DNA from: Erigeron canadensis
Taxonomy: Eukaryota > Streptophyta > Magnoliopsida > Asterales > Asteraceae
NCBI RefSeq assembly: GCF_010389155.1
Contig: NC_057761.1
Coordinates: forward strand, 54,434,587-54,498,586
Length of the DNA stretch: 64,000 bases
Direction: 5' to 3'
The translations under genes and the position numbers were made by a program. Shown here piece by piece: positions 13,765 through 24,729 of the stretch (within the stretch, counting starts at the first letter, position 1; each line of letters starts with the position of its first letter). A model generated the notes under the pieces. The model ran no database searches, was not told the DNA's origin, and saw only the letters and a list, made by a program, of their open reading frames with translations.

Positions 13765-16605
13765 ATGGAGAAGTACATGGCTATGACAAAAGGGTATGAT
13801 GATGATCAAAGGCAATACCAATGTATGTCTAAATATGATACGATAGTTAATAAGGTACAATAATATTTGTTAACCAATATCAATAGGATTTTTCGTTTAT
13901 GTCATATTAATTTGTAATCATTATTGTTGCGTATTTCATTTTTTTTTATATAAATGTCTTTGGTTGTGACGTGTTGTGTCAGTTTGATGAATTGATCAAT
14001 ATGGTTGATATAGTAACCAAAGCACCCAAGCGTCGTCGAGAATCATCATGTGTAAGTTCCTCTCTTTGTTAAATTATGCTTTTATCGACAAGATGTAATC
14101 TTAATTATTGGAAGCTCGCTCATGATGTTAAGGTTTGAGTTTCGAGTAATCACTAGTAGTTGTGAAATCCTGAGATCAATAATTAAAGCCACACTAAAAA
14201 GAACTTTAATGCTTACAAGCTAGCTAGCAAAGCAGAGCGGCTAGAGGGTTCACGGTTCTCTCCAACCGTATCAATTTCTTACATAAGTTTACAATACAAT
14301 TAAATCAACATAATTTTATTCAATCAGTCTTTCTCAATCAAGCAACTGACCTTCTTTAATGTCGAATGCTGGCTCTGCTAGCTAGTACTTACAAGTACAA
14401 CGAATGAATTGAATGATCACTTATAAAATATAGATAATACAATTTAGCTTTAGGGTACTAAATTGTAGGGCTAATTGTTTGGAAAGCCCCTTAACTTGTC
14501 ACAATTACCTGTTCTGGGGTCTAAACAAAAAACTTCTTAATTGTGAGGATCAAAACCGGTTAAAATGTCTTTATTGAGTCCATACCGGCTAGAAGTTGAT
14601 GTTATCCGGTTACCAGTTACCTGGCAGCCATGTGTATACATGTGTACTTATATTACTTATCCCTTATATTAATATATTGTATTAATATTAATAGATACGA
14701 GTATATATCTATAGTTCATGGAGATATATAAAAACACGTGCAGATCGAGTTGCAGAGTCTGAGCAAATTGACACATTCAATGATTCAAACCTAAGTAATT
14801 CATCAATTCATATTTCCAACAAAGAAAGTTAAGTTCTTCTTGATATTTTCATAGTGACATATGATTTATCAGGCAAGCTTTTTCTCTATTCTTCTCCCCC
14901 TTTTTCGTACCGCCGGAGCACCGATCCACCTCGCTGGAAAATGGGTAACCCCGGCAGCCCCCCACACCACTCTTTTTTGGTTATTTTCGGTTTCTAGCAA
15001 AACCCACCAAACTCCATGGTCTCTTTTGCCCAAACACCCACATATATTCTTGATTAAAGATTCAGTTTTTTATTTTTGTTTTGTTTTTTGAGAAGATAGA
15101 AATTGGTAAAATTAAATGTGTTTTAGATGGATTATGACTAGCTTGGCACGAAATTATCGGTTGGGACGAAGAAATGGCGATGGTGATCAGCTGCTGCTAA
15201 AGATGGCGATGGTGATGAAAAAATGAAAGAAAAAGATAAAAGTAGAAGAATCGCAAATCCAAATGTTGCAATGAGCCATTCACGTTTACTCAATCTTTGT
15301 ACTGCTGCCACCCATCCTCCATGGTGGATTAGCCACCACCTCTGTTGGTGGTGATGGTGGTGGTATGTGTTTACCGTTGTTAATTTAATTACAGTAATAA
15401 TGTTCAAAAAATTTAATTACACTAATATAGATTATTAATTAAATATATATATATATAGGAAAGATAATTTGAGACCAACTAAAAAAAGTCCAAAAAAGGA
15501 CCATTGATTTTCGTAACTTACACACCACTATCATCATTTACTACGATATACAAGATTTTTTTGTAAAAACACTAAGACTTTCCGGTGACGGGCCCACCAG
15601 AAAATCATGTGTGAGTTAACTTACACATCACATGATTTTCTGGTGGGCCCGTCGCCGGAAAGTCTTAGTATTTTTACAAAAAAGTCTTGTATATCTTAGT
15701 AAATGATGATGGTGTACAAAAATCAATGGTCATAGTTGGTCCTAAAATAAGAGGTGGTCTCAAAATATCTCACCCCTATATATATATATATATATGAGCA
15801 AAGTAAGTATGCGGTTGTTATGCACCTAATTTGGATGAAAAACTTCTCACATACCAATATTTTAATATTTTGAATAAATGTTTGCCCACATGATTTTTAT
15901 AGTTTAAAAAAAGATATGTTAGAGGTCTTTCACCTAACTTAGACGCCTAATAGTCTCATATTTCCTTCTTATATATATACATATATATATATATATTTGT
16001 ATCTATGTATGAAAAGGCAAATCAATATACAGTAAAAGGATAAAAAAAAAGAAAAGAGATAAACGAGGTGGAATATATAGATAATCAATTAGGCTATTAA
16101 AAAAACTCAAAATGAAATTTATAATAGGAAATGACTGGCTACTTTGTTGTTGGCCCAATAAAGACATTTTAGCTGGTTTTGATCCTCGCAATGGTGAAGT
16201 TTTTTGTTTAGACCTCATAATAGGTATTTGTGACAAGTTAAGAGATTTTTTAATTAAATAACCCTAAATTGTACGGAGCGTTACACTATTATCTCTAAAT
16301 AAATTACACTTTGGAGCCAAATCATATATATATATAGATTGGACAATCTTATGATTTCCTATATACTTGCATTTAGAATTAATTTATATCGAATTGTATA
16401 CATGTAGAATTCAAGAGGCAAAATGGTGTGCGGAAATGCGGGAAGAAGCTACAAGTCTTCGGGAGGAGAAGCGAAATATAGGAGTTGTACAAGTGGCATT
16501 AATGGGGGTACACCATCGTCTACAGGTGGGCTTGCCAATCATATTGGAGGTGGTGCATTGGTGCAACTCATAACCAACCATCTCCTTGAACTCAATAACA
16601 ATTAA
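13765..16605 (+). CDS. Unknown small three-exon gene, copy 1 (118 aa)
   Basis: Three exons are inferred: 13765-13854, 13983-14051 and 16408-16605. All junctions are in phase 0 with GT donors (GTACAA, GTAAGT) and AG acceptors. The predicted product has 118 residues. The N-terminal half is acidic/polar, ending in a basic KRRR stretch that could be a nuclear signal. The C-terminal exon is Gly/Ser/Asn-rich, with 'GGLANHIGGGALVQLITNH' near the end. I do not recognise the family. The exon-intron structure is shared with copy 2 at 32750-33776. In the chosen exon-3 frame, 6 of the 10 substitutions are third-position, while the alternative frame would make most amino-acid changing. Intron 2 is enlarged by a Mutator-like element (14468-16264), which could disturb splicing. 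Intron identity is nearly as high as exon identity, so selection is not proven. It could be a fragment of a larger gene. Confidence 0.5.
14468..16264. mobile_element. Non-autonomous Mutator-like element (MULE)
   Basis: Long terminal inverted repeats of about 110 bp (14468-14580 against 16150-16264 reversed) share blocks such as 'cttaacttgtcaca' and 'ggtctaaacaaaaaactt'. Element ends are GGG/CCC. A perfect 9-bp target duplication, TAAATTGTA, flanks it (14459-14467 and 16265-16273), and the duplicated segment at about 33400-33425 shows the site without it. Long inverted repeats plus a 9-bp duplication are the hallmark of Mutator. No transposase is present. The middle (14860-15330) is GC-richer than the surroundings and may be captured host sequence. 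A fold-back MITE (15463-15776) is nested inside. Confidence 0.88.
15463..15776. mobile_element. Fold-back MITE nested in the MULE
   Basis: The sequence is a near-perfect palindrome about a centre near 15620. The arms 'ctttccggtgacgggcccac' and its reverse complement lie at about 15577 and 15640, and the loop is 'gtgagttaacttacacat'. The outer ends (…ttgagacca / tggtctcaa…) match the ends of the element at 28.87-29.51 kb. It is flanked on both sides by (TA)n. Confidence 0.75.
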
Positions 16606-16639
16606 TCCCCAACAAAATTAAAGGCTTAATCTTTTATCT

Positions 16640-17049
16640 CAAGACTTATTGTTGGCATCAAACCACTTCTATCACATGTATCAGTTAAACAGATACAAAA
16701 CCAACTTAATAATAAAAGAATGTTCACTTTTAGCTATGATATATTCTAAATGTTGTTTGCTTTGCTTTGATTTGTGATAAAATAAAATTTTTGAAATGAT
16801 TTGTCATTCTCATTTAGTAACACCAAAGAGTAGCTGAGTGATGCGTCGACAGCGACTGGATAAGTGGTGGTGGTGGCAACGATATCGATTGATGGAGTTA
16901 ACGGCGACGAGTAATAATGTAGGTTATTGATGTATAAAAAGGTAGTGTACTTATTTTAGGATTTAAGTTTAGATATTATCAATTAATTATATTAACAATA
17001 TTACAAGTAAATATTATAGGTATTTTAAGTTAATGTTTAGAAAGAGTAT
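16640..17049. other. 3' flank of unknown gene copy 1
   Basis: To about 16820 this aligns with the 3' flank of copy 2 (33777-33930). From there on copy 1 has an extra segment with a GGTGG-rich patch of unknown origin. Confidence 0.5.
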
Positions 17050-17057
17050 CTTGAGAC

Positions 17058-17541
17058 CATAGTTGTTAGACTCTTACGAGTCACGAGTCGACTCTTACGA
17101 GTCGAGTCGATTTGGACCGAAAACGAGGCGACTCGTTGTGTGACTTTTTTTTCTCCTGACTCTTACGAGTCGCGGTGTGAATTTGAAACGAGTCACTACG
17201 AGTCGCAAATTTATCACTGTTGTAGTTTGATAATATGGTTATATATTATATATCATATTTATGGTTACATTATTTTGTATGTTATATATGTATTTTTTAT
17301 TCTTTTAGTACGAATTTGGAGATAAACTGTAAGTTTATGACTTAAAAGTATCAAATATGTAATATTTTGGTAATGTATTAAAGTAATCCACTTAGAATTT
17401 GTTTATAAATACGTCACATATATATAATTATACACTATTATGTAGTATATACAAATGTCCGGACTCTTACGAGTCGAGTCACGTTTCGAGTCAGAAATCA
17501 GGGTTTCGAGTCGAGTCAAAAGTTACGAGTCGACAACTATG
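17058..17541. mobile_element. hAT-type MITE with 'acgagtc' repeats
   Basis: The terminal inverted repeats are CATAGTTGTTAGACTC and (reverse) CATAGTTGTCGACTCG. They are flanked by an exact 8-bp target duplication, CTTGAGAC (17050-17057 and 17542-17549). Both subterminal zones contain many copies of 'gactcttacgagtc' and 'cgagtc' in either orientation, a typical arrangement for hAT transposase binding sites. It is 484 bp with no transposase. Confidence 0.85.
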
Positions 17542-17549
17542 CTTGAGAC

Positions 17550-18005
17550 TATCAAACACGTAGTTGAAATTAGAAAGAAAAAAAACAAAAGAAATATTAT
17601 ATTATAGTATAATAATAAATATAAATATAGATATAGACTAATCTCCAACTGTCTTATGGGCCGTTTAGTGGGCTAGTACTAACTTTACAACTATAAAGAG
17701 AGAACTTCAAATTAAGAAGAAATTCTATACGGGATGGAAAATAACACATAGTTCTTCAAATAGTTAGCAGATTACTCGTAAAAATTTAATGTAAGTTTAC
17801 ATTTAACCCTTGTAAATTTGTAGAATTTTCATTTTAACCTTTTAAAATATAAAAGTAATTCTTTTATATATTTCAAACCCACTCATTTAAAGTTTTATAA
17901 AAATGTGTATATTTTTTTTTCCAAGTTTTATGCTTTATTTTTTCTTTAACTTTAGGATGTATGAGATGAGATTTTAATAGATTTATTTTTATTTATTTAT
18001 TTTAA
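17550..18005. other. Intergenic DNA; end of duplicated segment
   Basis: About 17640-17740 aligns with 33977-34320 of copy 2. The remainder is AT-rich without features. Confidence 0.45.
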
Positions 18006-18409
18006 GGGAAATGATTAATTTTTCTAACTGAATATTCTAATAATTCTTTTAACTATGAGATGATGACATGTGGAAAAATCAGGGGGCAAGATTAGGAAAA
18101 AGAATTAGTGGATATCACATTTCACCTTCTTAATGTTTTAGGAGAATAAACTTTTCTTTATTAAAAATGAATTTATTTTTTTTGTTTTTAATATTATTAA
18201 TTATATTTAATATTAATAATAAAATTTAGATTAGATTTTTTTTAGAATTTTTAGTTTTATTATAATTGATTATTTGTTGGGGCCATCAGTCAAATAAAAG
18301 AGATCATTCATTTGGGAAGAACCAATCAAAGAATTTCTTTATATCAAAAATAATAATAATAATAAATAATAACTTTTAAGCTAATCTTTAAAAGGATTTA
18401 TCATTTCTC
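18006..18409. mobile_element. Mutator-type MITE
   Basis: The ends are GGGAAATGATTAATTTTT and (reverse) GAGAAATGATAAATCCTTTT. An exact 9-bp target duplication, TTATTTTAA, flanks it (17997-18005 and 18410-18418). At 404 bp it is non-coding. A related element lies at 35.5-35.7 kb. Confidence 0.75.
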
Positions 18410-18719
18410 TTATTTTAATCTATTAGATTTTTTTATTTATGTACAAAAAATAATAAAATTAACTACCTAATGATTGCCCTTATCATATGTCATAAATCTT
18501 CTACCATCCAAGATGCCACATTTTCACACATGACCCGCCACATGGCATATGTTCCCTAAGATGCCCCATACCCTTTAGCTCAAAATTACACTTCCAACGC
18601 TCTCTTGATAACTAGTCTAACACTAGTTACATGTCAACGCCATATAGATATCACATCGGAAAACACTCTCTTATGATTAGCATTTTAAAACATCTCTAAT
18701 GTCATCACTAATATAGGTC

Positions 18720-19210
18720 TTGCCACCTTACCCTTTGCCGTTGGTGGGCCTAGTGTTTATTCAATGGGTGATGTCTTGCACTATGCTTTCCTCGTGTCTA
18801 GACTCCAATCTGTTAGTTTGTAGACTAAGCTACCCTAACACTCTGGTATTGGAACTTATGGACCTTCCTTTAATGATCTCGGGGATACTTTAGTGCTATA
18901 ATGGAGATTGACCTTTTGGGTAGTTAGAGTGAGATCGGTGCACTCAAACTCATGAAGAAACTGACAGATATATATGTCAAACGTATCATCCAAACGACTG
19001 AATCTACGTATTCTCTATCTACTCGATAGATGGCGTTTTGGAAAACTCAAATGGAGGACTATACTTCGGACGAACTTAGAGTGGTACCTATCTCTGGGTT
19101 AGGTCAGACTATGGATGCTAAGACCTACCGATGTGTACTATGTTACCGACTTGGTATTCCTCTATTCTCCGTGTAAATGTTGTGCTTAGCTTGTTCGACG
19201 ATCTCTGATA
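18720..19210 (+). pseudogene. Decayed retroelement-type gene fragment
   Basis: Translation in the best frames gives segments such as 'VYSMGDVLHYAFLVSRLQS', 'GIGTYGPSFNDLGD' and 'LRVVPISGLGQTMDAKTYR'. These belong to a repeat-encoded plant protein family usually annotated as reverse-transcriptase-like or hypothetical. The reading is interrupted by several in-frame stops and frame changes, and the region contains no ATG-led open frame. It is a relic without a plausible product. The assignment is from memory of the family's motifs. Confidence 0.55.
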
Positions 19211-20180
19211 TTAGCTAAATTATTCATGTTTTTGTTATACTTTTAATGGCTAATATTCTTTATTAGTTTGTATTTTAAGTCATTATCTATGTTAAATTGT
19301 CACTTGGTATTTGCACAAGACTTTGTGTAGGTATTATGTGAAAACATGGAAAGTTGGAGCTAAAACGGTGATTTGGTGATTAAAATGAGACTTAGGATGC
19401 ATGCGGATGAAGTGGTTCGACTTTTGGCATGTTAATGAGCTGTACCGTTAGAAAAAGGACCAGATTTGTAGAATATTTAGTACAGATAGTAACGGCCGTT
19501 AGAATCTGCTTGATGCAGCCGTTAAACTAGATCTGCTGCTCACGTGACAACTTTCTTCACAATTGAATTGATTTCTTGATTGTGGGGCCCACCACTAAAG
19601 CCAAGGAATTAATTTCTTCAACCAATGATGAGTTGACACATGGCCATTACAACAACAAATCTATATCTTTTTATTGGTTTTGAACGTGAAGATGGAAAGA
19701 GAAAAAATATATATATATTTCTAAGAGTATGGGTTGACTGACCAACCAAGGCAGCTACGTAGTATTTCTCAAGTAGTTGTTTCACTATAATTTGGTTTTG
19801 GTGGCTAAAAGGAGGCCACGACATCAACAAATGAAGAGGAGAAGATATTAATAATTTAGACATCTAACATTTTCACGACATCATTTGGTTTCTCAACAAA
19901 TGATGTGAACTTGATGATATTCTGGTCATACATTTTATTTTGCCTTGTATCGATCTTGATGGAAAAATAAATAAGACTAAACGGAGTGGCTAGCTTTTTG
20001 CCCAACTCTCGCCCCATTTTGCTCGATGTCGCCCCCCACACCACCTCCGTCCACCGACTTCCCTTTTGCCCTACTTCTTCCCCTCGCCCGTTCCACCTTT
20101 GACCACTCCAAACTTCAAGAATTTTCCCCCCTTTCCAATGCCATTAACGGCTAATTATTTTTTTTCTTTTTTTTAATTTT
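19211..20180. other. Intergenic DNA upstream of the transposase gene
   Basis: No supported gene was found. About 19330-19400 (…ggaaagttggagctaaaac…) resembles internal sequence of plant LTR retrotransposons, but no ends were found. From 19990 on the sequence becomes C-rich (cgcccc…, cacctccg…), marking the start of the Harbinger-related unit. Confidence 0.35.
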
Positions 20181-20188
20181 CCCCTTCC

Positions 20189-20196
20189 TATATAAA
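20189..20196 (+). promoter_or_regulatory. TATA box of the transposase gene
   Basis: TATATAAA lies about 113 bp before the ATG at 20309, within C/T-rich DNA. Confidence 0.5.
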
Positions 20197-20308
20197 TCTT
20201 CATCTTCTTCCATTTTTAACAAAACATATCCATATATACAAAACACCATCACATACACACATAAATCTTCTTCCATTTTTACATAAATAATATACATATA
20301 TTACGGAT

Positions 20309-21874
20309 ATGGATCCTCCATCACCCTCTTCATCCGATGATTCAATCGATCTCGACGACGCTATTCTTAGTACAGTTGCTTTGACGGTTACTACTATGAT
20401 TCAAGCCGCGGAAGACGAGGAAGATCAACTTTCGCCTAGAAGAAGAACGGTTCTGGCATACGCGCGATTGGTCCGCCTTTACTTTGCCGAGCGACCCGTA
20501 TTTGGCGCGAGAGATTTTAGACGGCGCTATCGTATGAGCAAGCGGCTATTTTTGAGAATTACAGATGATTTGGAAGAAAGGTATCCATATTTTCAACAAA
20601 GAATGGATGCTCGTGGGAAGCTGGGTTTCATGCCGATACACAAGACTACCTCTGCGCTTCGTCAATTAGCATATGGGTGTAGCGTCGACTTGTTTGACGA
20701 GCATTTGGAGATGTCGGCTAGGACTTCCAGGGAGTCGCTAATTTATTTTTGTAAAGGTACATTTTATATATAGTTATATCTTATTTACTTACTTACATTA
20801 TATATAGTTACATATTATTTAGTTAGGTATATAATATTTAGTAACGTACATATTATTTATATAGTTAATTTTATTATATAGTTATATATTAATTTTACGT
20901 ATTTATAAATAATTTAAATAAGTATAAATGAATTGTATGGATCGACATACCTACGGAGACCTACATCTATGGATCTTGAGCGAATATACGATGTGCATGA
21001 GCAGCTTCATGGTTTCCCTGGTATGATTGGTAGTATTGATTGCATGCACTGGCCATGGGAGATGTGTCTAACAGCATGGCGCGGTTCGCATACCAGAGGG
21101 GATGTTGGTAGACCATCATTGATGCTTCAGGCGGTTGCGTCTACTGACTTGTGGATTTGGAATGCATATTTTGGTCAGCAGGGGTCCAACAATGACATCA
21201 ACGTGTTTGAGGCGTCCCCAGTCTTGGAAGAAATTATATCTGGCTTGACACCTACAGGTTAATTACGTACTTAACGTTTAAGTATATAATATGTAGTAAT
21301 ATATTATATATGCTTTTGTTAACTAATATTAGTTTTTGTTTAATTTACAGCGGGTTTTTATGCAAACAACAACTACTACAAAGCCGGATACTACTTGACA
21401 TATGGCATCTACTCTGAGTATTCCACCTTTGTGAAGACCTTTACTGACCCGATTGACGAAAAGAGAAAATACTTTAAGAAAAAACAAGAATCGGCGCGAA
21501 AGGATATAGAGAGAGCATTCGGGGTTCTTAAAAAGCGTTGGAAAGTTGTTAGTTTTTCCTCACGGTTTTGGGACAAGCAGAGGATGCATGACGTGATATA
21601 CGCGTGTATCGCTCTACACAACATGATATTGGAGGATGAAGATAAAGCTTTTTGTCAAGACTTCAACGATGAAGACCCGACACTAGACCCGACGTATTGG
21701 GAACAACAAACTTCAATGGAGCAACGAATCGCGAATTAACAAGCCGTACGAAATAGCCAAACCCACAACATGCTCTTAGCGGATTTGGTAGATCATCTTT
21801 GGGAAAACAAGAGGGGAAATCATCCACCATACGTGCCACTGGAAGTCGATGACTACTTTAGCGATGATGATTAG
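20309..21874 (+). pseudogene. PIF/Harbinger transposase gene, slightly damaged
   Basis: Three exons encode a DDE_Tnp_4-type nuclease, the DNA-cutting protein of PIF/Harbinger transposons. Exon 1 (20309 to about 20755) gives an acidic Ser/Asp-rich N-terminus and a basic HTH-like region. Exon 2 (about 20930-21260) holds the first catalytic Asp in 'GSIDCMHW' and the second in 'GSNNDINVFEASP'. Exon 3 (from about 21351) holds the catalytic Glu in 'ARKDIERAFGVLKKRW'. All three DDE residues are visible. The exon 2/3 junction reads well (ACAG/GT…AG/CGGG). The exon 1/2 acceptor is poor: the only nearby AG is one base out of phase. An in-frame TAA at 21737-21739 precedes 44 more in-family codons ending 'FSDDD' at 21874. 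These point to a recently inactivated copy. The Myb-like partner gene is not next to it, and the terminal repeats were not identified. Confidence 0.85.
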
Positions 21875-22395
21875 TTATTAGTTATTTATTTGTGTTTGTG
21901 TATCGAATAATTTTTTTTTTATGTGTTTGATGTGTGGTTTTATGTTTTAATTTGTATGTGTTGGATTTTAATTTTAATGGTTAGTATTTTATTTTACTAT
22001 TTATAGAAATTTTGTTATTTTTATAATAATATGAAAATCATAAAAAAATTAAAACAAAAATAAAATCAATTATTAAAACCAATCATTGAAAGTGTCACAT
22101 GGCACAAGTCGCCCCTTACTTAAAAACCCACTCATTTCTACTTTTTTTGAGGGACAACTCTTTTTACCCTCCATGCCACATGGCACAAGTCGCACCTCCT
22201 ACCCTTGTTCCCATTCCTCTTAGTTTAAGTAAATAAATTAGATATGTTTGTAGTACGATTTACGGAGTATAAGCCATAAACATTACAAACCATAGCCAAA
22301 TTTCAATTAAACATGTACTCGAATATAAATCTATTGGAAAAACTAAATTAAAATAAAATAATTGTTTGTATTCAATATGAATGAAACATAAGTTA
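21875..22395. other. 3' flank of the Harbinger unit
   Basis: Two direct repeats containing 'catggcacaagtcgc' occur at about 22096 and 22177. The right end of the transposon probably lies here, but no matching left inverted repeat was found. Confidence 0.35.
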
Positions 22396-23365
22396 ATTAT
22401 TAATTCGATGACTCTGCACCGATTATTATTTGGAGGTTGAGATAATAGTGATCTTTTATAGTATATTTGCCTATCCTTATAAGCATTTTACAATGTAGTG
22501 TAAATTCTATAAAGGCTTTATCTATGATATTTGAAGATTTAGACCAATCTATCATATATTTGAATTTGAAGATATTTATCTTGAGATCCATTTGACTTGG
22601 ACCAGGTTCTAGAAATCCATTAAACTTCCCAATACTTTCAAGAGCATTTACTATCCTATTGTCCAGTATTTTGTTAAGGTTGTTACTGACAACCTTAAGG
22701 ATGGATTGTTGTTAATCAAACCGAATGCTAGTGGGAAAGTAACCTTAGATGATTTGGTGTGGGTGATCAGAAAATTGCAAAAATATAACAAATAAGAGAA
22801 AGTAAAAAATAAAGCAAACACAACTAACAACATTTAGAAATTACAATAACATAACCACGTATGTAAACATTTTATTACAAATGTATATAAAGACTAGCTA
22901 GTACAAGTACGTACCACGAAAACTAACCATCAAGCCCCAAAAATACTAACTTGATGAGCTAGACTAGCTATATAGAAGTGGGCTAGCACTATATATCTCA
23001 TCAGACTATGTGGTATACTGGTATTAGGTATTCCATGGGTGGGAGTCTTCAGCCATGTGTGGTAATCTTTCCATGACATTTTACCATAAAAACTAGAAAT
23101 GAATTGAAATAATTAAAAAATCACATAGTCTTATATATACATACCATTACAACATTAGGAAACATATAAACGACGAAAGATAAAGGTCCCTGAAACGACT
23201 AGAAAAAGCCTAAAATACCACATAGATAGTAGTCTTTTATACATAGCATCCAAGATGCCCTAAAACGCCTAATTAAAAAAGACCAAAAATACTACACATC
23301 ATCATATCCAAGATGCATGCCGTAAAACGCCTTGCTAGAAAAGTCCTCATACCACATAGCTAGTC
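22396..23365. other. 3' flank of lectin 1; possible small gene remnant
   Basis: On the plus strand about 22660-22793 reads as a short open frame of roughly 43 codons ('VTDNLKDGLLLIKPNASGKV' in its middle) ending in a stop. I cannot assign it, and stops precede it. From 23150 the sequence is probably the 3' UTR of lectin 1 and contains two diverged 'atccaagatgc…aaaacgcct' units. Confidence 0.3.
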
Positions 23366-24400
23366 TCAAGGAGTAATCAGATGCGTAGCATTTTCATTGT
23401 TCCTATCTGAACAACAATAACATTTACAGATAAAATAGATGCTAATTCCCCCGGTCAGCATTATTCCTAGTACCGCACCCACAACCGGGAGTATTATCCC
23501 TAACCAAATCTTATTAATTTTACGGCGGCTTTTTCTAGTCTTCCTAGTAGTGTCTGGAGCAGGTGATGAGACGGTAGCCATTGGTGGTGGTGGTGGTGCA
23601 TTAAAACCGCCGCTGTTGGTATTCGGATCTTCATCAAAACAGGAACTAAAACTGAAATGTTCTAGCGAGTGGACCTCTGTACTTGCCTGTGTTGAAGCTG
23701 AAATCCCCACAAACATCGAGTCTTCCACGTATTGATAGAGATCAATGATGGCCTCTAAGACAGGTGATACCGGTTGTATGTTGACATATGAGACAAATAC
23801 TTTGAGTTGGTGACCAGGCCCGGAATAGTCGACCCATACGTGGATCAGCTTCCCACTTTTCAGACTAATGTTGACCGAATCCAAATCAGCAACACACAAT
23901 GAAACCACAGAGTTGATATTAAGACCAACATGGTTCCCATTAACATCATGAAGCTCAGTATCCTTGGCGGTATCAAACTCAATGGAAACTGCCCCCTTGG
24001 GGATGCCAAGAAACTTACCGCCGGCACCGATATTTCCATTTCCGGGCGAGATGGCTAAAGCCAAACCACCTCCAATGGAGTTGGGGTTCAAATCTTTAAC
24101 AGAGAAGGTTAAGTGAGCTTTAAAGCTGGTGGGATTCGGGTTACCGGGCTGACGGAATGGGATGGGGTATTTGTATAACAACATGCCGGCACCAGAGTTT
24201 GGGACGAGGAGGTCCCGAGTGAGTCTAACAGTAATAGTAGTAGTGTCGTTGAAGATATGGGCATCTTCTAAAAACATGAAGTTTTCGAGGTTTAATGGTT
24301 CGGTGGTAAATGTAGTCGTCGTCGTGGCTGCGGCGGCCGTGGCAGAAAAGCAGATCATGAGTAGAAACAGAGAAGGGGAAATTGGGCGACAAGTAAACAT
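23366..24400 (-). CDS. L-type lectin-domain membrane protein without kinase
   Basis: This is a single-exon gene of 344 residues. It has a hydrophobic signal peptide (about 1-24), a legume-lectin domain (about 34-253), a Pro/Ser/Thr linker (260-285), a basic stretch, one membrane helix (about 298-326) and an 18-residue cytosolic tail with a Cys cluster (KCYCC). The metal-site motif 'SIEFDTAKDTELHDVNGNHVG' is split across 139-159: EFDT with downstream Asp, Asn and His. The classical sugar-loop Asp is Gly here (IGGGLALAIS), as I recall for some LecRK lineages. N-glycosylation sites occur at N51 and N177. The domain order matches the extracellular half of plant lectin receptor kinases, but translation ends before any kinase, and none follows downstream. 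It probably sits in the plasma membrane as a co-receptor or decoy; its ligand is unknown. The start at 24400 fits the signal peptide and a TATA box 53-64 bp upstream. Damaged paralogues lie at 36.7-37.7 and 58.4-59.5 kb. Confidence 0.9.
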   Translation of the reverse strand: MFTCRPISPSLFLLMICFSATAAAATTTTTFTTEPLNLENFMFLEDAHIFNDTTTITVRLTRDLLVPNSGAGMLLYKYPIPFRQPGNPNPTSFKAHLTFSVKDLNPNSIGGGLALAISPGNGNIGAGGKFLGIPKGAVSIEFDTAKDTELHDVNGNHVGLNINSVVSLCVADLDSVNISLKSGKLIHVWVDYSGPGHQLKVFVSYVNIQPVSPVLEAIIDLYQYVEDSMFVGISASTQASTEVHSLEHFSFSSCFDEDPNTNSGGFNAPPPPPMATVSSPAPDTTRKTRKSRRKINKIWLGIILPVVGAVLGIMLTGGISIYFICKCYCCSDRNNENATHLITP

Positions 24401-24453
24401 TTTGTTTAGCTATCTAGGTTTGAATATGAGTTGCCTCCCATGGTATGATCATG

Positions 24454-24464
24454 GTATATATATA
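24454..24464 (-). promoter_or_regulatory. TATA box of lectin 1
   Basis: On the minus strand CTATATATATA lies 53-64 bp before the ATG. This gives a short 5' UTR of about 25-30 bases. Confidence 0.6.
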
Positions 24465-24729
24465 GCCACGGGATTTTCTTAATTAATTGATGCTGTTTTT
24501 GTACTCCCACCTTCATGACATCGTTGGGATTGCTTAGGACACCTGACCCACCCCCATTAATTTGGACTTGTTAGCTTTCACATTTGAATACATTATTTAA
24601 TTCGTCACTAATAAAACCGTATTGAATGTTAAAAAAAAAAAAAAAAATTATTTAATTCGTCAAATGTTGGAGTGTGGTTGGAATTATCTGTCTTCTTTTT
24701 CTTCTACTTAATAATTTATGGGACGTAAC

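Larger units (their letters stand above)
12125..17740 (+). repeat. Segmental duplication copy 1 (paralogue of 31.9-34.3 kb)
   Basis: Blocks of high similarity in the same order and orientation link this segment with about 31905-34320. They cover a CACTA-like fragment, the unknown gene with its introns, and the 3' flank. Copy 1 is longer because it received a Helitron (12392-13422), a Mutator-like element (14468-16264) and a hAT MITE (17058-17541). Copy 2 shows the empty site for the first two. Copy 2 in turn has a Tourist-like MITE (34079-34290) that copy 1 lacks. Confidence 0.85.

Noticed and set aside
16367..16573. Alternative frame for exon 3 of the unknown gene
   Set aside because: Differences between the two copies would mostly change amino acids in this frame, while in the chosen frame most are silent. 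The splice phase also favours the other frame.
19980..22215. Possible inverted ends (…actaaacggagtgg / reversed actaagaggaatgg) around the transposase gene
   Set aside because: The match is short, and the flanking triplets (TAA on the left, TTA on the right) are not a direct duplication. Element ends left undefined.
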